Assembly: GCA_028714675.1 (NCBI GenBank)
Contig: JAQTLV010000003.1
Coordinates: 124,001-188,000, forward strand
DNA: 64,000 nt
Source of the DNA: Sulfurovaceae bacterium
Lineage (GTDB): Bacteria; Campylobacterota; Campylobacteria; Campylobacterales; Sulfurovaceae
Reading direction: 5' to 3'
The notes under the pieces are model-generated. The model worked only from the letters and a program-made list of their open reading frames with translations, did no database searches and was not told the origin of the DNA. The position numbers and the translations under genes were made by a program. Of this stretch, positions 48,270-58,286 are shown in pieces; within the stretch, counting starts at the first letter, position 1, and every line of letters starts with the position of its first letter.

Positions 48270-49904
48270 GTGGAACAACAAGATTTACACAAAAGATTAC
48301 TAATAGCTTTAATTTTATCTGCTTTGGTTTTTCTAGGATATAGCTATATAGTTCCTAGTCCAAAAACATCCAATACAGCAAAAATAGAACAAAATTCAAC
48401 AACTAATAACAGTGCACCTGTTTTAAGTGAGACTCCAGACACAACTCCTGCAAGCGAAACTACAAATACAGTGAAAGCTTCTCCGGTTTTATCAAATGAA
48501 GATACCATTGCTACTATTAAATCTAAAAAATTTATTGCAACAATTGATAAATTTGGCAGAATTTCTCAGTTTACTTTACTTGAACCAAAATATAAAACAG
48601 AAGAGGGTAAAGCGCTTGTTCTTTTTGATGCGAAACAAGTTAAGCCACTTGAAGTTAGATTTAGTAATACTGCATTAAATGATGAAGCATTTAAAGTAGC
48701 TTACAGCTCTGACAAAGCAGAAATAAATGTAGAAAATAGTGAACAAAGTGTGGTTTTAACTCAAAAACTCTCAAGTACTACTGTAACTAAAACTATAACA
48801 TTCAAACCAAGTGGTGAATACGCACTTAAGATTTCCACTTCTATCCCAACGCAGTTTTTTGTAACTACAGGAAGTCGTCCAGTAGCCGATAAAGCAAAGT
48901 ATATGGCCGTAAAAGGTGCTCTTGTTAAAGAAGCAGATAGCACAATCAAAATCTTAGAAGATGGTGATGTATCATCAAGTGAGAATTTTAAAAAAGCAAG
49001 TATAGTTTCTGCGTTTGATAGATATTATTCTTCACTATTTTTTGATTTAAAAAATGGCATGAATGTATCTATTTTAAAAGAGGGGGATGATAATCCTTTG
49101 GCATTTGTTGGCGGCAACCAAAATCTTGTTCTTGGCGGATATATAGGATCAAAAGAATATAAAACTCTAAATTCTATATCACCAGAGTTAACAGATGTTA
49201 TAGAATATGGATGGTTCACATGGTTGGCTCGTCCATTTTTTAGTTTAATCCAATCTATACATAATTATGTTGGGAACTGGGGTTGGGCTATAGTTATATT
49301 TACAATATTTATAAAAGTTTTACTTTTCTGGCCAACATATAAAGGTATGCTTTCTATGCAAAAGCTGAAAGATCTTGCCCCTAAAATGAAAGATATCAAA
49401 GAAAAGTTCAAAGATGATCCAGCAAAAATGAATATGAAAACGATGGAGTTGTATAAAAAGCATGGAGCAAATCCATTTGGCGGATGTTTGCCTATAATTC
49501 TCCAAATACCTATATTTTTTGCTCTCTATAGAGTTCTTTTAAATGCTGATGAACTTCAAGGAGCTCCTTGGATACTTTGGATACATGACTTGGCAAGAGC
49601 AGATAATCAAATTTTAATACCATTTATTAATTTGCCATTACCAATTTTACCATTGCTTATGGGCGTAACTATGTGGTATCAACAAAAAATTACTCCATCA
49701 AATTTCACAGATCCAATGCAAGAGAAAATTTTTAAATTCTTCCCAGTATTGATGACAGTATTTTTTATCACATTCCCAGCAGGACTAGTACTTTATTGGC
49801 TTACAAATAATATTCTTTCGATAGGTCAACAAATGTTTGTAAATCGTGCATATGCAAAACATAAACTTGAAGAGATAGAAGCTCATAAGCATAAAGGCGA
49901 TTAA
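48270..49904 (+). CDS. yidC: Membrane protein insertase YidC
   Basis: Inserts and folds inner-membrane proteins with or without SecYEG. N-terminal TM (about 8-27), a large periplasmic beta-sandwich domain (about 75-300), then the conserved core: GWAIVIFTIFIKVLLFWPTYKGMLSMQKLKDLAPKMKDIKEKFKDDPAKMNMKTMELYKKHGANPFGGCLPIILQIPIFFALYRVL and further TMs. 544 residues. Start GTG with AAAGG. It follows rnpA directly; the usual yidD between them is absent. Confidence 0.97.
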   Translation: MEQQDLHKRLLIALILSALVFLGYSYIVPSPKTSNTAKIEQNSTTNNSAPVLSETPDTTPASETTNTVKASPVLSNEDTIATIKSKKFIATIDKFGRISQFTLLEPKYKTEEGKALVLFDAKQVKPLEVRFSNTALNDEAFKVAYSSDKAEINVENSEQSVVLTQKLSSTTVTKTITFKPSGEYALKISTSIPTQFFVTTGSRPVADKAKYMAVKGALVKEADSTIKILEDGDVSSSENFKKASIVSAFDRYYSSLFFDLKNGMNVSILKEGDDNPLAFVGGNQNLVLGGYIGSKEYKTLNSISPELTDVIEYGWFTWLARPFFSLIQSIHNYVGNWGWAIVIFTIFIKVLLFWPTYKGMLSMQKLKDLAPKMKDIKEKFKDDPAKMNMKTMELYKKHGANPFGGCLPIILQIPIFFALYRVLLNADELQGAPWILWIHDLARADNQILIPFINLPLPILPLLMGVTMWYQQKITPSNFTDPMQEKIFKFFPVLMTVFFITFPAGLVLYWLTNNILSIGQQMFVNRAYAKHKLEEIEAHKHKGD

Positions 49905-50725
49905 TGAAAAAATTTGAAGCACCAACACTAGAAGATGCATATTTAGAGGCATCAAAGTTTTTTGGTTGCTCAATTTTGGAGCTCCAGTGCGAAGTTGTTC
50001 AAAATCCAGCAAATGGAATTCTCGGATTTGGTAAAAAAAATGCGATTATTGTTGCAGACATATCAAAAGATAAAAATGAAAACAAAAATAAAGAAATCGT
50101 TAGAATTATAAAAGAAGAGTCCACAAAAGAATCAAAATCAATAGATAAAAAATCAAATCAAATCAAAATTGTAGACGATAGTGTAAGTGAGAATTTTTTT
50201 AAAGAAAAAACAATTCCCACAAGTTATGTAGATAAAAATTGTTCTGATAGTATAACACCTACTTGCAATGCACCTTTGGCAAAAGAGATTGAAAAAGAAT
50301 TAAAAAAATTATTATCTAAAAGTTGTTTTAATATAGATACAGTTGAAGTTGATGTTGTTGATAACACAGCTCTCATTTTCATAGATGGCGATGATGCAGC
50401 TCTTTTGATAGGCAAAGAAGGCTATCGATACAATGCTCTATCGTACATGATATTTAATTGGTTATACACCAAATATGAACTATTTGTAAAACTTGAAATA
50501 GCTAGATTTTTAACTTCTCAAAAAGAGATGATTTGTGTTCATTTGGAGCCAATTATAGAATTAGTGAAAAAGAATGGTAGAGCAAAGACTAAGTCATTTG
50601 ATGGAATTCTAGTTCAGATAGCTCTAGAAAAACTTAGAGATGAATTTCCAACTAAATATGTTGCCATTAAAACAAACAAAAATGGTGAAAAATATATAGT
50701 AATTAATGATTTTATACAAAAATAA
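49904..50725 (+). CDS. jag: Jag/KhpB RNA-binding protein
   Basis: 273 residues. N-terminal Jag domain (KKFEAPTLEDAYLEASKFFGCSILELQCEVVQNPANGILGFGKKNAIIVA), a Lys/Ser/Asp-rich linker of about 70 residues, then KH-II (ALIFIDGDDAALLIGKEGYRYNALSYMIFNWL) and a C-terminal R3H-like region. Cytoplasmic RNA-binding protein linked to cell-envelope control in other bacteria. Start overlaps the yidC stop as TAATG. Confidence 0.93.
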   Translation: MKKFEAPTLEDAYLEASKFFGCSILELQCEVVQNPANGILGFGKKNAIIVADISKDKNENKNKEIVRIIKEESTKESKSIDKKSNQIKIVDDSVSENFFKEKTIPTSYVDKNCSDSITPTCNAPLAKEIEKELKKLLSKSCFNIDTVEVDVVDNTALIFIDGDDAALLIGKEGYRYNALSYMIFNWLYTKYELFVKLEIARFLTSQKEMICVHLEPIIELVKKNGRAKTKSFDGILVQIALEKLRDEFPTKYVAIKTNKNGEKYIVINDFIQK

Positions 50726-50728
50726 ACA

Positions 50729-52069
50729 ATGAATGAAACAATTGTTGCTATAGCTACTGCAAATGGTGTAGGTTCAATTGCCATTGTTAGAATAAGTGGC
50801 GAAAAAGCACTACAAATCGCCAAAAAACTTTCTAAAAAAAATGAAATCACACCAAGATATGCATATCTTACATATATATCAGACAAAGAAGAATTGATTG
50901 ATCAAGTTGTGATGTTGTATTTTAAATCACCAAATAGTTTTACAGGCGAAGATGTAGTAGAGTTTCAGTGTCATGGTGGGGCTATAGTGGCAAATGAGAT
51001 TTTAGAGATAACTTTGAAAAACGGAGCTAGACTTGCAATGCCTGGTGAATTTTCAAAGAGAGCATTTATAAATGGAAAAATAGATTTAACACAAGCAGAA
51101 GCAATCGCAAAAATGATAGAAGCCCAAAGCGTAGATGCAGCAAAGATACTTGCTCGTCAACTGAAAGGTTCTTTGAGTGCTTTTGTAGACGAGAGTAGGG
51201 AGTTGCTACTATTAGCACTTGCACATAGCGAAGTTATGATTGATTATGCAGAGGAAGATTTGCCAAAAGATATAATTGATTCAATTAAAAATAAACTAGA
51301 CGCACTAGAGCTAAAATTGGAAGATTTATTAGAAAGTTCCAAAAGAAGACATGGTATGATAGATGGATTTAATATTGCCATTATAGGTAAACCAAATGTT
51401 GGTAAAAGTTCTTTATTGAATTCACTTTTGAGTTATGATAGGGCTATAGTTAGTGATATTGCAGGTACCACAAGAGATACCATTGAAGAGAGAATAAAAA
51501 TAGGAACACATATTATTAGACTCATTGATACTGCTGGCATCAGAGATACAAATGATAAAATAGAGAGCATTGGGGTACAAAGATCACTTCGTTCTCTTGA
51601 TGAAGCTGATATAGTCATTGCTTTGTTTGATGGTTCTAGGGAGTGGGATAAAGAAGATGATAATATAGCTAACATTGTAAAAAATCTTGATGATAAAAAG
51701 CACATTTTAGTAGTTTTGAACAAATCAGATTTAACAAGAAAATTGTATAATGTTTTTCTTGATGATTATGAAACATTAGATATGAGTATAAAATCAGATT
51801 CAAAAATAATTAGTAAAAAATTAGAAAATTTACTAAACACTATATCTGCTGGAGATGAGATTATGCTTGTTTCAAATAGACAAATTGAAGCTGTTAAAAA
51901 CAGTATAAATTTTATCAAAGATGCAAAAAAACCACTTTTAAGCGAAGAGCTTGAATTATTTTCTTATCATTTGACTGAGGCGATAAAAGCTATATCTTCC
52001 ATCTCAAAGCCATATGATAATGAAGATATATTGGATAAAATGTTTAGTGAATTTTGTTTAGGAAAATAA
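50729..52069 (+). CDS. mnmE: tRNA modification GTPase MnmE (TrmE)
   Basis: With MnmG, installs the (carboxymethyl)aminomethyl group at wobble U34. N-terminal folate-binding domain (TIVAIATANGVGSIAIVRISG...FTGEDVVEFQCHGG), helical domain, inserted G domain (GKPNVGKSSLLNSLL, DIAGTTRDT, DTAGIR, NKSD) and the C-terminal FCLGK with the catalytic Cys. 446 residues. Three bases after jag. Confidence 0.97.
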   Translation: MNETIVAIATANGVGSIAIVRISGEKALQIAKKLSKKNEITPRYAYLTYISDKEELIDQVVMLYFKSPNSFTGEDVVEFQCHGGAIVANEILEITLKNGARLAMPGEFSKRAFINGKIDLTQAEAIAKMIEAQSVDAAKILARQLKGSLSAFVDESRELLLLALAHSEVMIDYAEEDLPKDIIDSIKNKLDALELKLEDLLESSKRRHGMIDGFNIAIIGKPNVGKSSLLNSLLSYDRAIVSDIAGTTRDTIEERIKIGTHIIRLIDTAGIRDTNDKIESIGVQRSLRSLDEADIVIALFDGSREWDKEDDNIANIVKNLDDKKHILVVLNKSDLTRKLYNVFLDDYETLDMSIKSDSKIISKKLENLLNTISAGDEIMLVSNRQIEAVKNSINFIKDAKKPLLSEELELFSYHLTEAIKAISSISKPYDNEDILDKMFSEFCLGK

Positions 52070-52072
52070 ATA

Positions 52073-52681
52073 ATGAAAAAAATAAGTAAAATATTAGTAT
52101 TAGCAATCGCATTTTTTTTAATAACTGGTTGTGCTAAAAATTCAGATTCACTTCAACCTGTTTTACAACCAACCAATCAATTGGAAAAATTTGATGATAA
52201 TTGGCCCCCAAAAGATAAAATAGAAAAAAGTATTGACTTGTCAGATTTGCAAATAAATGAACTTCCAATTGATGCTGAAGAGTTGAAAGAATTTAACAGT
52301 TTGCCACAAGTGGGAAATTCAACTATTTTTGGAAAAGTAGCTATAAGATTACAAAGCGGGCATTTTATAAATGGTTCATATGCTAATGTTTATTTAATCC
52401 CACAAACATCATATTCAAAGAAATGGTTCAAGGAAAACTATGATAGCGAATTTAGTAGAAGTGTTGATGATAATGTTTATGATTTTATAAAATTTACAAA
52501 ATCTAATCAAAAGGGCGATTTTAGTTTTTCTGATATACCAAAAGGAAAATATTATATTATAGGTAATATGAATTGTGGTGTTGAGTGTGGTTTTGAGGGC
52601 AACAAAAGTATCAGAATGCCAAGTGAGCTTACCGTAGATAAAGATGGAAGTGTTTTGAAAAATATCATCAAAACACTTTAA
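52073..52681 (+). CDS. Lipoprotein of unknown function
   Basis: Lipoprotein signal with lipobox ITGC (Cys20), then a Gln/Pro/Asp-rich linker and a beta-rich C-terminal domain (VGNSTIFGKVAIRLQSGHFINGSYANVYLIPQTSYSKKWFKENY...KGDFSFSDIPKGKYYIIGNMNCGVECGF) that resembles a carboxypeptidase-regulatory-like/Ig fold. 202 residues. Co-directional and 3 bases from mnmE; convergent with dut. Partner unknown. Confidence 0.85.
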   Translation: MKKISKILVLAIAFFLITGCAKNSDSLQPVLQPTNQLEKFDDNWPPKDKIEKSIDLSDLQINELPIDAEELKEFNSLPQVGNSTIFGKVAIRLQSGHFINGSYANVYLIPQTSYSKKWFKENYDSEFSRSVDDNVYDFIKFTKSNQKGDFSFSDIPKGKYYIIGNMNCGVECGFEGNKSIRMPSELTVDKDGSVLKNIIKTL

Positions 52682-52696
52682 AATAAATTTTTAAAA

Positions 52697-53374
52697 CTAT
52701 GAATTATATTTTTCTTTTAGTTTATCATATAAATCATATGGAGTAATGTTTGAGTTGCTAAAAAGGATTTCTTGCATAATGACATTGTCTTCTTTTCCGC
52801 TCCATATTTTTTTGTAACTACCATCTTTGTATCCATTGTCTTGTCGGAATTTGTTTAGTATGTTTTTGCCTATGTATAGTTGGTAAAGGCTGTCTAAATT
52901 TAAACCCGATTGTGACACTATAAAAAAGTAACTATTAGTCATCTCTTTCCAGTCTTGGTCATTAAAAAGCGTCTTTATGAAATTTTCGATATTTATTATT
53001 TGCTCGAAGTGATTATCATCTATATCTTTTGATGGATTTTTTAATATAGAAAAATTTGATAAACTATTGATTTCTTCAACTATATTTTCTATTTGCATAT
53101 TTGATGTTGTTGCATTAATTCTAAGTATTTCACTCATTACAAAATGCCATATATCAACCACTTCAATTTTTATATTTTCTTTGTCTGCTGGAGCATCTAT
53201 GTTTTTCCAGTGTTTCCAAGGATAAGACTCTATGAGCTCAGCAGATTCAAGCAATATACATCTTCTCCAATCTATAGGCTTTCCTTGTTTTGTAATGCCT
53301 TCTTCCCAGCCTTTTCCATTTGTATTGTCATTTAATTCTTGCTGAAGTGTTAGCATAGATTTTATTTTTAGCAT
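52697..53374 (-). CDS. dut: dUTP diphosphatase, dimeric all-alpha type
   Basis: Hydrolyses dUTP to dUMP, keeping uracil out of DNA. It is the dimeric all-alpha (MazG-superfamily) form known from Campylobacter, not the trimeric beta type: LTLQQELNDNTNGKGWEEGITKQGKPIDWRRCILLESAELIESYPWKHWK and IEVVDIWHFVMSE carry the acidic metal ligands (ExxE and ExxD). I use the ATG at 53374, which follows AAAGGG by 5 bases, over a GTG two codons earlier. Confidence 0.9.
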   Translation of the reverse strand: MLKIKSMLTLQQELNDNTNGKGWEEGITKQGKPIDWRRCILLESAELIESYPWKHWKNIDAPADKENIKIEVVDIWHFVMSEILRINATTSNMQIENIVEEINSLSNFSILKNPSKDIDDNHFEQIINIENFIKTLFNDQDWKEMTNSYFFIVSQSGLNLDSLYQLYIGKNILNKFRQDNGYKDGSYKKIWSGKEDNVIMQEILFSNSNITPYDLYDKLKEKYNS

Positions 53375-53531
53375 AATCACCCTTTGATTTATTTATACAA
53401 TTTTATCTTTTTGCGGCTTTTGGAGTGGTTAGTTTGTAGTATTTAGTATTTATAATTTGAAATTATCGTTCTGTTTACTTTCGTTAATATTTATTTCTAT
53501 ATAATTTAAAAATAAAATAAAAAGGAAAGAT

Positions 53532-54023
53532 ATGACAATAGAAAGAAAATGGGTAACGCCACTTGTAACAGGATCTTTTTTGCTTATTGCAATTACTGGA
53601 ATTTTGATGTTTTTTCATATAGATACAGGACTAAATAAAGTTGCACATGAATGGTTAGGACTAGTAATGGTTTTAGGTGTTATTTTGCATATTGTGGTTA
53701 ATTTTAAAGGTTTCAAACAAATGTTTGGCGATACTATTGGGAAAAGCATAGTTGGTACTTTTGCTTTGGTTCTACTGCTAAGCTTTTTAAATTTAGGCGG
53801 GGAGGGTAACGAAAAACCATTTATGACTTCAGTAGAAGTATTAGCAAAAGCATCTATTGCAGATTTGGCACAGGTAAGTCACACAGATAAACAGGTTTTA
53901 CTTGATAGGTTAAAAGCAAAAGGAGTGGTTATAAGTGATGATGCTAAATCTATCAAAGATGTAGTTGGAAATGATATGCATAAACAAATGGAAGTTTTAA
54001 ATGATATTTTAAAAGACCAATAA
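53532..54023 (+). CDS. DUF4405 family membrane protein
   Basis: 163 residues with three to four TM helices (about 10-30, 38-58, 72-88) in a cytochrome b561-like arrangement: FLLIAITGILMFFHIDTGLNKVAHEWLGLVMVLGVILHIVVNFKGFK has His residues at spacing suited to haem or metal binding. The C-terminal 75 residues are soluble and helical. Electron-transfer role is suspected for the family, not shown. RBS AAAGGA; TATAAT at 53500-53505. Confidence 0.83.
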   Translation: MTIERKWVTPLVTGSFLLIAITGILMFFHIDTGLNKVAHEWLGLVMVLGVILHIVVNFKGFKQMFGDTIGKSIVGTFALVLLLSFLNLGGEGNEKPFMTSVEVLAKASIADLAQVSHTDKQVLLDRLKAKGVVISDDAKSIKDVVGNDMHKQMEVLNDILKDQ

Positions 54024-54101
54024 TGCAAAAAAACTGAGGACAATTGTCCCCTTTTCTCTATCCATCTCTATCTTTTCATCACACGTTTAGTACTTTTTTT
54101 G

Positions 54102-54107
54102 TATAAT
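54102..54107 (+). promoter_or_regulatory. -10 element of purL
   Basis: TATAAT 39 bases before the purL start, preceded by a T-run and without a clear -35. No purine riboswitch or PurR-type palindrome is visible in the 120-base leader. Confidence 0.45.
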
Positions 54108-54145
54108 ATATACCTAATTTATACTCTCCTAAAAGGAACATTTTT

Positions 54146-56362
54146 ATGTCGCAACTGGCAAACATTGATGAAGTTTTAAAATCACATAAATTAACACAAG
54201 CTGACTATACTCACATAAAAGAGATATTGGGTCGTGAGCCAAATCTTGTTGAGATAGGTATATTCTCTGCTATGTGGAGTGAACACTGTTCTTACAAATC
54301 AAGTAAAAAATATCTTAATGGCTTTCCGACAAAAGCTCCTTGGGTCATACAAGGTCCTGGTGAAAATGCTGGTGTTATTGATGTAGGCAATGGGATGGCT
54401 GCAGTATTTAAAATGGAAAGTCATAATCACCCAAGTTTTATAGAGCCATTTCAAGGAGCAGCTACTGGAGTAGGTGGTATTCTTAGAGATGTATTTACTA
54501 TGGGTTCTCGCCCTGTTGCCAATCTTAACTCTCTTAGATTTGGGAACATAAAAGGCGATAGTGAAGTTGCTAAATATCAAAGACATTTAGTTCGTGGAGT
54601 AGTAGAAGGAATTGGAAGTTATGGTAACTGTATGGGTGTACCAACAATCGGCGGTGAAGTTAGTTTTGATGAAAGCTACAATGGAAATATACTTGTAAAT
54701 GCATTTGCTCTTGGACTTGTTAAAAAAGAAGATATATTTCTAGGAGTTGCAGAGGGGATAGGCAATCCTGTAATTTATGTTGGTTCAAAAACTGGAAGGG
54801 ATGGACTAGGCGGTGCTGTAATGAGTAGTGATAGTTTCACAGAAGAAAGCAAGTCACTTCGTCCTACCGTTCAAGTTGGAGATCCTTTTACAGAAAAACT
54901 TTTACTTGAAGCTTGTTTAGAGCTTTTTAAAACTGACCATGTTGTTGGTATCCAAGATATGGGTGCTGCAGGGCTTACAAGCTCATCTTTTGAAATGGCA
55001 GGTAAAACAGGTGCAGGGATGATTATGCACCTTGATAAAGTACCTGCAAGAGAAGATGGTATGACACCATACGATTTTATGCTAAGTGAATCCCAAGAGC
55101 GTATGCTTATTTGTGCTAAAAAAGGAAGTGAGCAAGCAATTATTGATATTTACAACAAATGGGATTTAGACTGTGCTGTTATAGGAGAGGTTACTGATAC
55201 GGGCAGAATGGAGCTGTTTTGGCATGGCGAAAAATGTGCCGATATGCCAATCGCTCCAGTTAGTGAAGAGGCTCCGATACTTGATCGTCCAACAGCAAGA
55301 CCAGCTTATCTTGATGATGTAAATAAAAAAACTATCAAAGATTATTCATCTGTTTCAAATCAAGAAGCATTTGAAAAATTACTCGCATCACTTGAAGTTG
55401 TTGATAAAGCTTGGATATATAATCAATACGACTCAATGGTACAAACAAACACTATAAAAGCTCCAGGAAGTTTAGATTCAAGTGTAATTCGTATAAAACA
55501 AAATGGCAAAGCTATCTCTATGAGCAGCGATTGTAACCCTAGATATTGTTATATAGATCCATTCAAAGGGGCAGCCCTTGCAGTAATGGAAAGTGGTAGA
55601 AATGTTGCTATGAGTGGCTCTCGTCCATTGGCAATTACAGATTGTCTCAATTTTGGAAATCCAGAAAACCCAGAAGTTATGTGGCAGTTTGCACAGTGTT
55701 GCGAAGGTATCAAAGAAGCTTGTAAGGAGTTAAATACTCCTGTTGTTAGTGGAAATGTGTCTTTGTATAATGAAACAAATGGCGTAAGTGTTTTCCCAAC
55801 TCCTGCTATCGCTATGGTAGGTTTAAATGATGATGCAAATAAAGTTTTGAAAAGCAACTTTAAAACAGAAGGCAATTCACTATTGCTCATCGGTCAAACA
55901 AAAGGAGAGTTTGGCGGTTCACTTTATGTAAAAGAGCTTTTTGGCGAAACTACAGGTTTGATATGTGATATCGATTATAGTGCTGAACTTAGACTTTGGG
56001 AACTTGTTATAAATGCAAACAAAAAAGGTCTTTTAGAAAGTGCCAAAGACCTTAGTATGGGTGGACTTGCTATCACACTAGCTAAAATGTCAGCGACATC
56101 TGGGCTTGGTATCGAGGCAAAAGTTGCATTTGAAAAAGATATCTATCTATTCGATGAGTCACAAAGTAGAGCAGTTATCGAGCTAAAACCTGAGAACATA
56201 GATGCTGTTGTAAAAAAAGCAATTGATTTGGGATTGCAAGTACAAAAAATTGGTGAAGTTAAAGGCGATGATTTTGTCTTGAATGATATTAGTATGCCAG
56301 TAGCAAAAATGAAAGATATATATTTTAGCACTTTTGCTAAAACGATAGAACAAGATTTATAA
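54146..56362 (+). CDS. purL: Phosphoribosylformylglycinamidine synthase subunit PurL
   Basis: Synthetase subunit of the PurLQS complex in purine synthesis. [65 protein letters not shown]-type block and a second half-repeat ([30 protein letters not shown]) are present. The 738-residue small type needs separate PurS and PurQ, which are not in this window. Eight bases before purH. Confidence 0.97.
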   Translation: MSQLANIDEVLKSHKLTQADYTHIKEILGREPNLVEIGIFSAMWSEHCSYKSSKKYLNGFPTKAPWVIQGPGENAGVIDVGNGMAAVFKMESHNHPSFIEPFQGAATGVGGILRDVFTMGSRPVANLNSLRFGNIKGDSEVAKYQRHLVRGVVEGIGSYGNCMGVPTIGGEVSFDESYNGNILVNAFALGLVKKEDIFLGVAEGIGNPVIYVGSKTGRDGLGGAVMSSDSFTEESKSLRPTVQVGDPFTEKLLLEACLELFKTDHVVGIQDMGAAGLTSSSFEMAGKTGAGMIMHLDKVPAREDGMTPYDFMLSESQERMLICAKKGSEQAIIDIYNKWDLDCAVIGEVTDTGRMELFWHGEKCADMPIAPVSEEAPILDRPTARPAYLDDVNKKTIKDYSSVSNQEAFEKLLASLEVVDKAWIYNQYDSMVQTNTIKAPGSLDSSVIRIKQNGKAISMSSDCNPRYCYIDPFKGAALAVMESGRNVAMSGSRPLAITDCLNFGNPENPEVMWQFAQCCEGIKEACKELNTPVVSGNVSLYNETNGVSVFPTPAIAMVGLNDDANKVLKSNFKTEGNSLLLIGQTKGEFGGSLYVKELFGETTGLICDIDYSAELRLWELVINANKKGLLESAKDLSMGGLAITLAKMSATSGLGIEAKVAFEKDIYLFDESQSRAVIELKPENIDAVVKKAIDLGLQVQKIGEVKGDDFVLNDISMPVAKMKDIYFSTFAKTIEQDL

Positions 56363-56370
56363 AAAGAGAG

Positions 56371-57906
56371 ATGATGAGAGCATTAATAAGCGTAAGTGAC
56401 AAAAGCGGTGTAGTAAATTTTGCCAAAGAGTTAGTATCTTTGGGCTATGAGATAATCAGTACAGGTGGAACATACAAAGCTTTACAAGAGGCAAATATAG
56501 CTGTCATAGAAGCCAACGAAGTTACAAAATTTCCAGAATGTTTTGAAGGGCGTGTAAAAACACTCAATCCATATATTCATGGTGGTATACTCCACAGACG
56601 AGACAAGCAATCACATTTAGACCAAGCCAAAGAGCTAGGTGTTGTGGGGATAGATCTCGTTTGTGTTAACCTCTATCCGTTTAAAGCAACGATTGAAAAA
56701 ACAGATGATTTTGAAGAGATTATAGAAAATATAGATATAGGTGGACCTGCTATGGTTCGCTCTGCTGCTAAAAATTTTGATAGTGTGATAATAGTAACTG
56801 ATGTGGCTGATTATGATTTAGTATTAAATAATATTAAGAACAATACAAACACAGTAGAGTTTAGAAGAGACTTGATGATAAAAGCGTATGAGCATACAGC
56901 AGCGTATGATAGTATGATAGCAAACTATATGAATAGTAGATTTAATGGTGGCATGGGGCAAAAACAATTTATCGTCGGCTCTAAAGTATTTGATACAAGA
57001 TACGGCGAAAACCCACATCAAAAAGGTGCATTGTATGAGTTTGATGAATTTTTTACTAAAAATTTCAAGCAAGTAAAAGGCGAAGCAAGCTTTAACAACC
57101 TAACAGATATAAATGGTGCAATCAAAATAGCTGCAAGCTTTGGTAGCAGAGGTGCTGTATGTATAGTCAAACATGGCAATCCATGTGGTTTTGCACTAAA
57201 TGAAGACTTAACACAGGCTTACATCGATGCACTCAAATGCGATAGCATCTCTGCTTTTGGTGGTGTTGTAGCAGTAAATGGTGTTGTGAGCAAAGAACTT
57301 GCACTTAAAATGAATGAAATGTTTTTAGAAGTTGTGATAGCTGGCGATTTTGAACCTGCTGCACTTGAAGTTTTTGAGAGTAAAAAAAGACTCAAACTCT
57401 TCTCTTATGGAAGTGATAAATTAGTGCTTGCAAATGATAAAAATGACTTTAAACATATCGATGGTGGTTTTGTGTATCAAGACAGCGATATAGTCAAAGA
57501 TTCTGAAGTTGCAAATGCTCTAAAACAAGGAACGCTAGAAGCAGGTGATGCTCAAATGAAAGATTTGGAGATCGCTTATAAAATCGCAAGTCTTACTAAG
57601 TCAAACTGTGTAGTGTATGTCAAAGATAGTATGATGGTAGCTGTAGGTATGGGTATGACAAGTAGAGTTGATGCAGCACAATGTGCACTTAAAAAAGCCA
57701 AAGAGATGGGGCTAGATGTAAGCGGTGCGAGTATGGCAAGTGAAGCATTTTTCCCATTTCGTGATAGCATAGATGCAGCTGCAAGTGCTGGGATAAAAGC
57801 TATCATTGAACCAGGCGGAAGTGTGAGAGATGATGAAGTCATTGCTGCTGCGAATGAGCATGGCATCGCACTATACTTTACAGGCACAAGACACTTTTTG
57901 CATTAG
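56371..57906 (+). CDS. purH: Bifunctional AICAR formyltransferase/IMP cyclohydrolase
   Basis: Last two steps of IMP synthesis. N-terminal IMP cyclohydrolase (MGS-like) domain ([35 protein letters not shown]) and C-terminal AICAR transformylase domain ([69 protein letters not shown] end). 511 residues. Last core gene before the accessory island. Confidence 0.97.
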   Translation: MMRALISVSDKSGVVNFAKELVSLGYEIISTGGTYKALQEANIAVIEANEVTKFPECFEGRVKTLNPYIHGGILHRRDKQSHLDQAKELGVVGIDLVCVNLYPFKATIEKTDDFEEIIENIDIGGPAMVRSAAKNFDSVIIVTDVADYDLVLNNIKNNTNTVEFRRDLMIKAYEHTAAYDSMIANYMNSRFNGGMGQKQFIVGSKVFDTRYGENPHQKGALYEFDEFFTKNFKQVKGEASFNNLTDINGAIKIAASFGSRGAVCIVKHGNPCGFALNEDLTQAYIDALKCDSISAFGGVVAVNGVVSKELALKMNEMFLEVVIAGDFEPAALEVFESKKRLKLFSYGSDKLVLANDKNDFKHIDGGFVYQDSDIVKDSEVANALKQGTLEAGDAQMKDLEIAYKIASLTKSNCVVYVKDSMMVAVGMGMTSRVDAAQCALKKAKEMGLDVSGASMASEAFFPFRDSIDAAASAGIKAIIEPGGSVRDDEVIAAANEHGIALYFTGTRHFLH

Positions 57907-58053
57907 TTCGTCATTGCGAGAACACGCAGTGTTCGCGGCAATCTATCGACGACAACCTTTTAGTCATTCTGAACTTGTTTCAGAATCTTTTTTAGACCCT
58001 GAAACAAGTTCAGGGTGACAACTTTTTTCGTCATTCCGTACTTGATACGGAAT
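57907..58053. repeat. Cluster of three palindromic intergenic repeats
   Basis: Three imperfect palindromes in tandem: GAACAC-gca-GTGTTC (57920-57934) inside a GTCATTGCGAG...GCGGCAATC frame; CTGAACTTGTTTCAG (57969-57983) against CTGAAACAAGTTCAG (57999-58013), flanked by GTCA and TGAC; and ATTCCGTA (58033-58040) against TACGGAAT (58046-58053). All start with a GTCATT word. This style of repeat is widespread between bacterial genes; here it marks the core/accessory border just after purH. Confidence 0.8.
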
Positions 58054-58109
58054 CCATTAGCCTAAAATAATCCAATTTAATTATTATCAATAATTTATCC
58101 TATTTTAAA

Positions 58110-58164
58110 TATAATTATTAGAACAAGTATGCATTCCACCTCAGGAGAGGTGGAACGAGAGAAA
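58110..58164 (+). repeat. TTCCACCT hairpin repeat, copy 3 (55-bp unit)
   Basis: Stem TTCCACCTC / GAGGTGGAA (58134-58142 and 58147-58155) with a 4-base loop. The whole 55-bp unit, including a TATAATTATTA-type left part and GAGAGAAA on the right, matches 61896-61950 with only two differences by eye. It lies 15 bases before the attC-like site at 58179. Confidence 0.85.
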
Positions 58165-58178
58165 GTTATTCAGCAAGA

Positions 58179-58248
58179 GCATAACAAATCATAGGAGTCA
58201 ATCAAAAACCCGTAGGCGGCTTTTTGATTGTTCATTTTAACATTAGAT
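58179..58248 (+). other. Degenerate attC-like site
   Basis: R''-like GCATAAC (58179-58185), then a stem CAATCAAAAA-c-CCG (58199-58212), loop TAGG, CGG-c-TTTTTGATTG (58217-58230), and ATTAGAT (58242-58248) in the R' position. The stem is nearly identical to the well-formed site at 62061-62132. The R' box reads ATT instead of the GTT needed for cleavage, so the site is probably inactive. Confidence 0.6.
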
Positions 58249-58286
58249 TTCACTACAAAATGTCACTCGAACTTTAAAGGAAAATT

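Noticed and set aside
57907-58053. CRISPR array
   Set aside because: The repeats differ from each other and are not regularly spaced by unique spacers; no array was seen elsewhere in the window, nor any cas gene.
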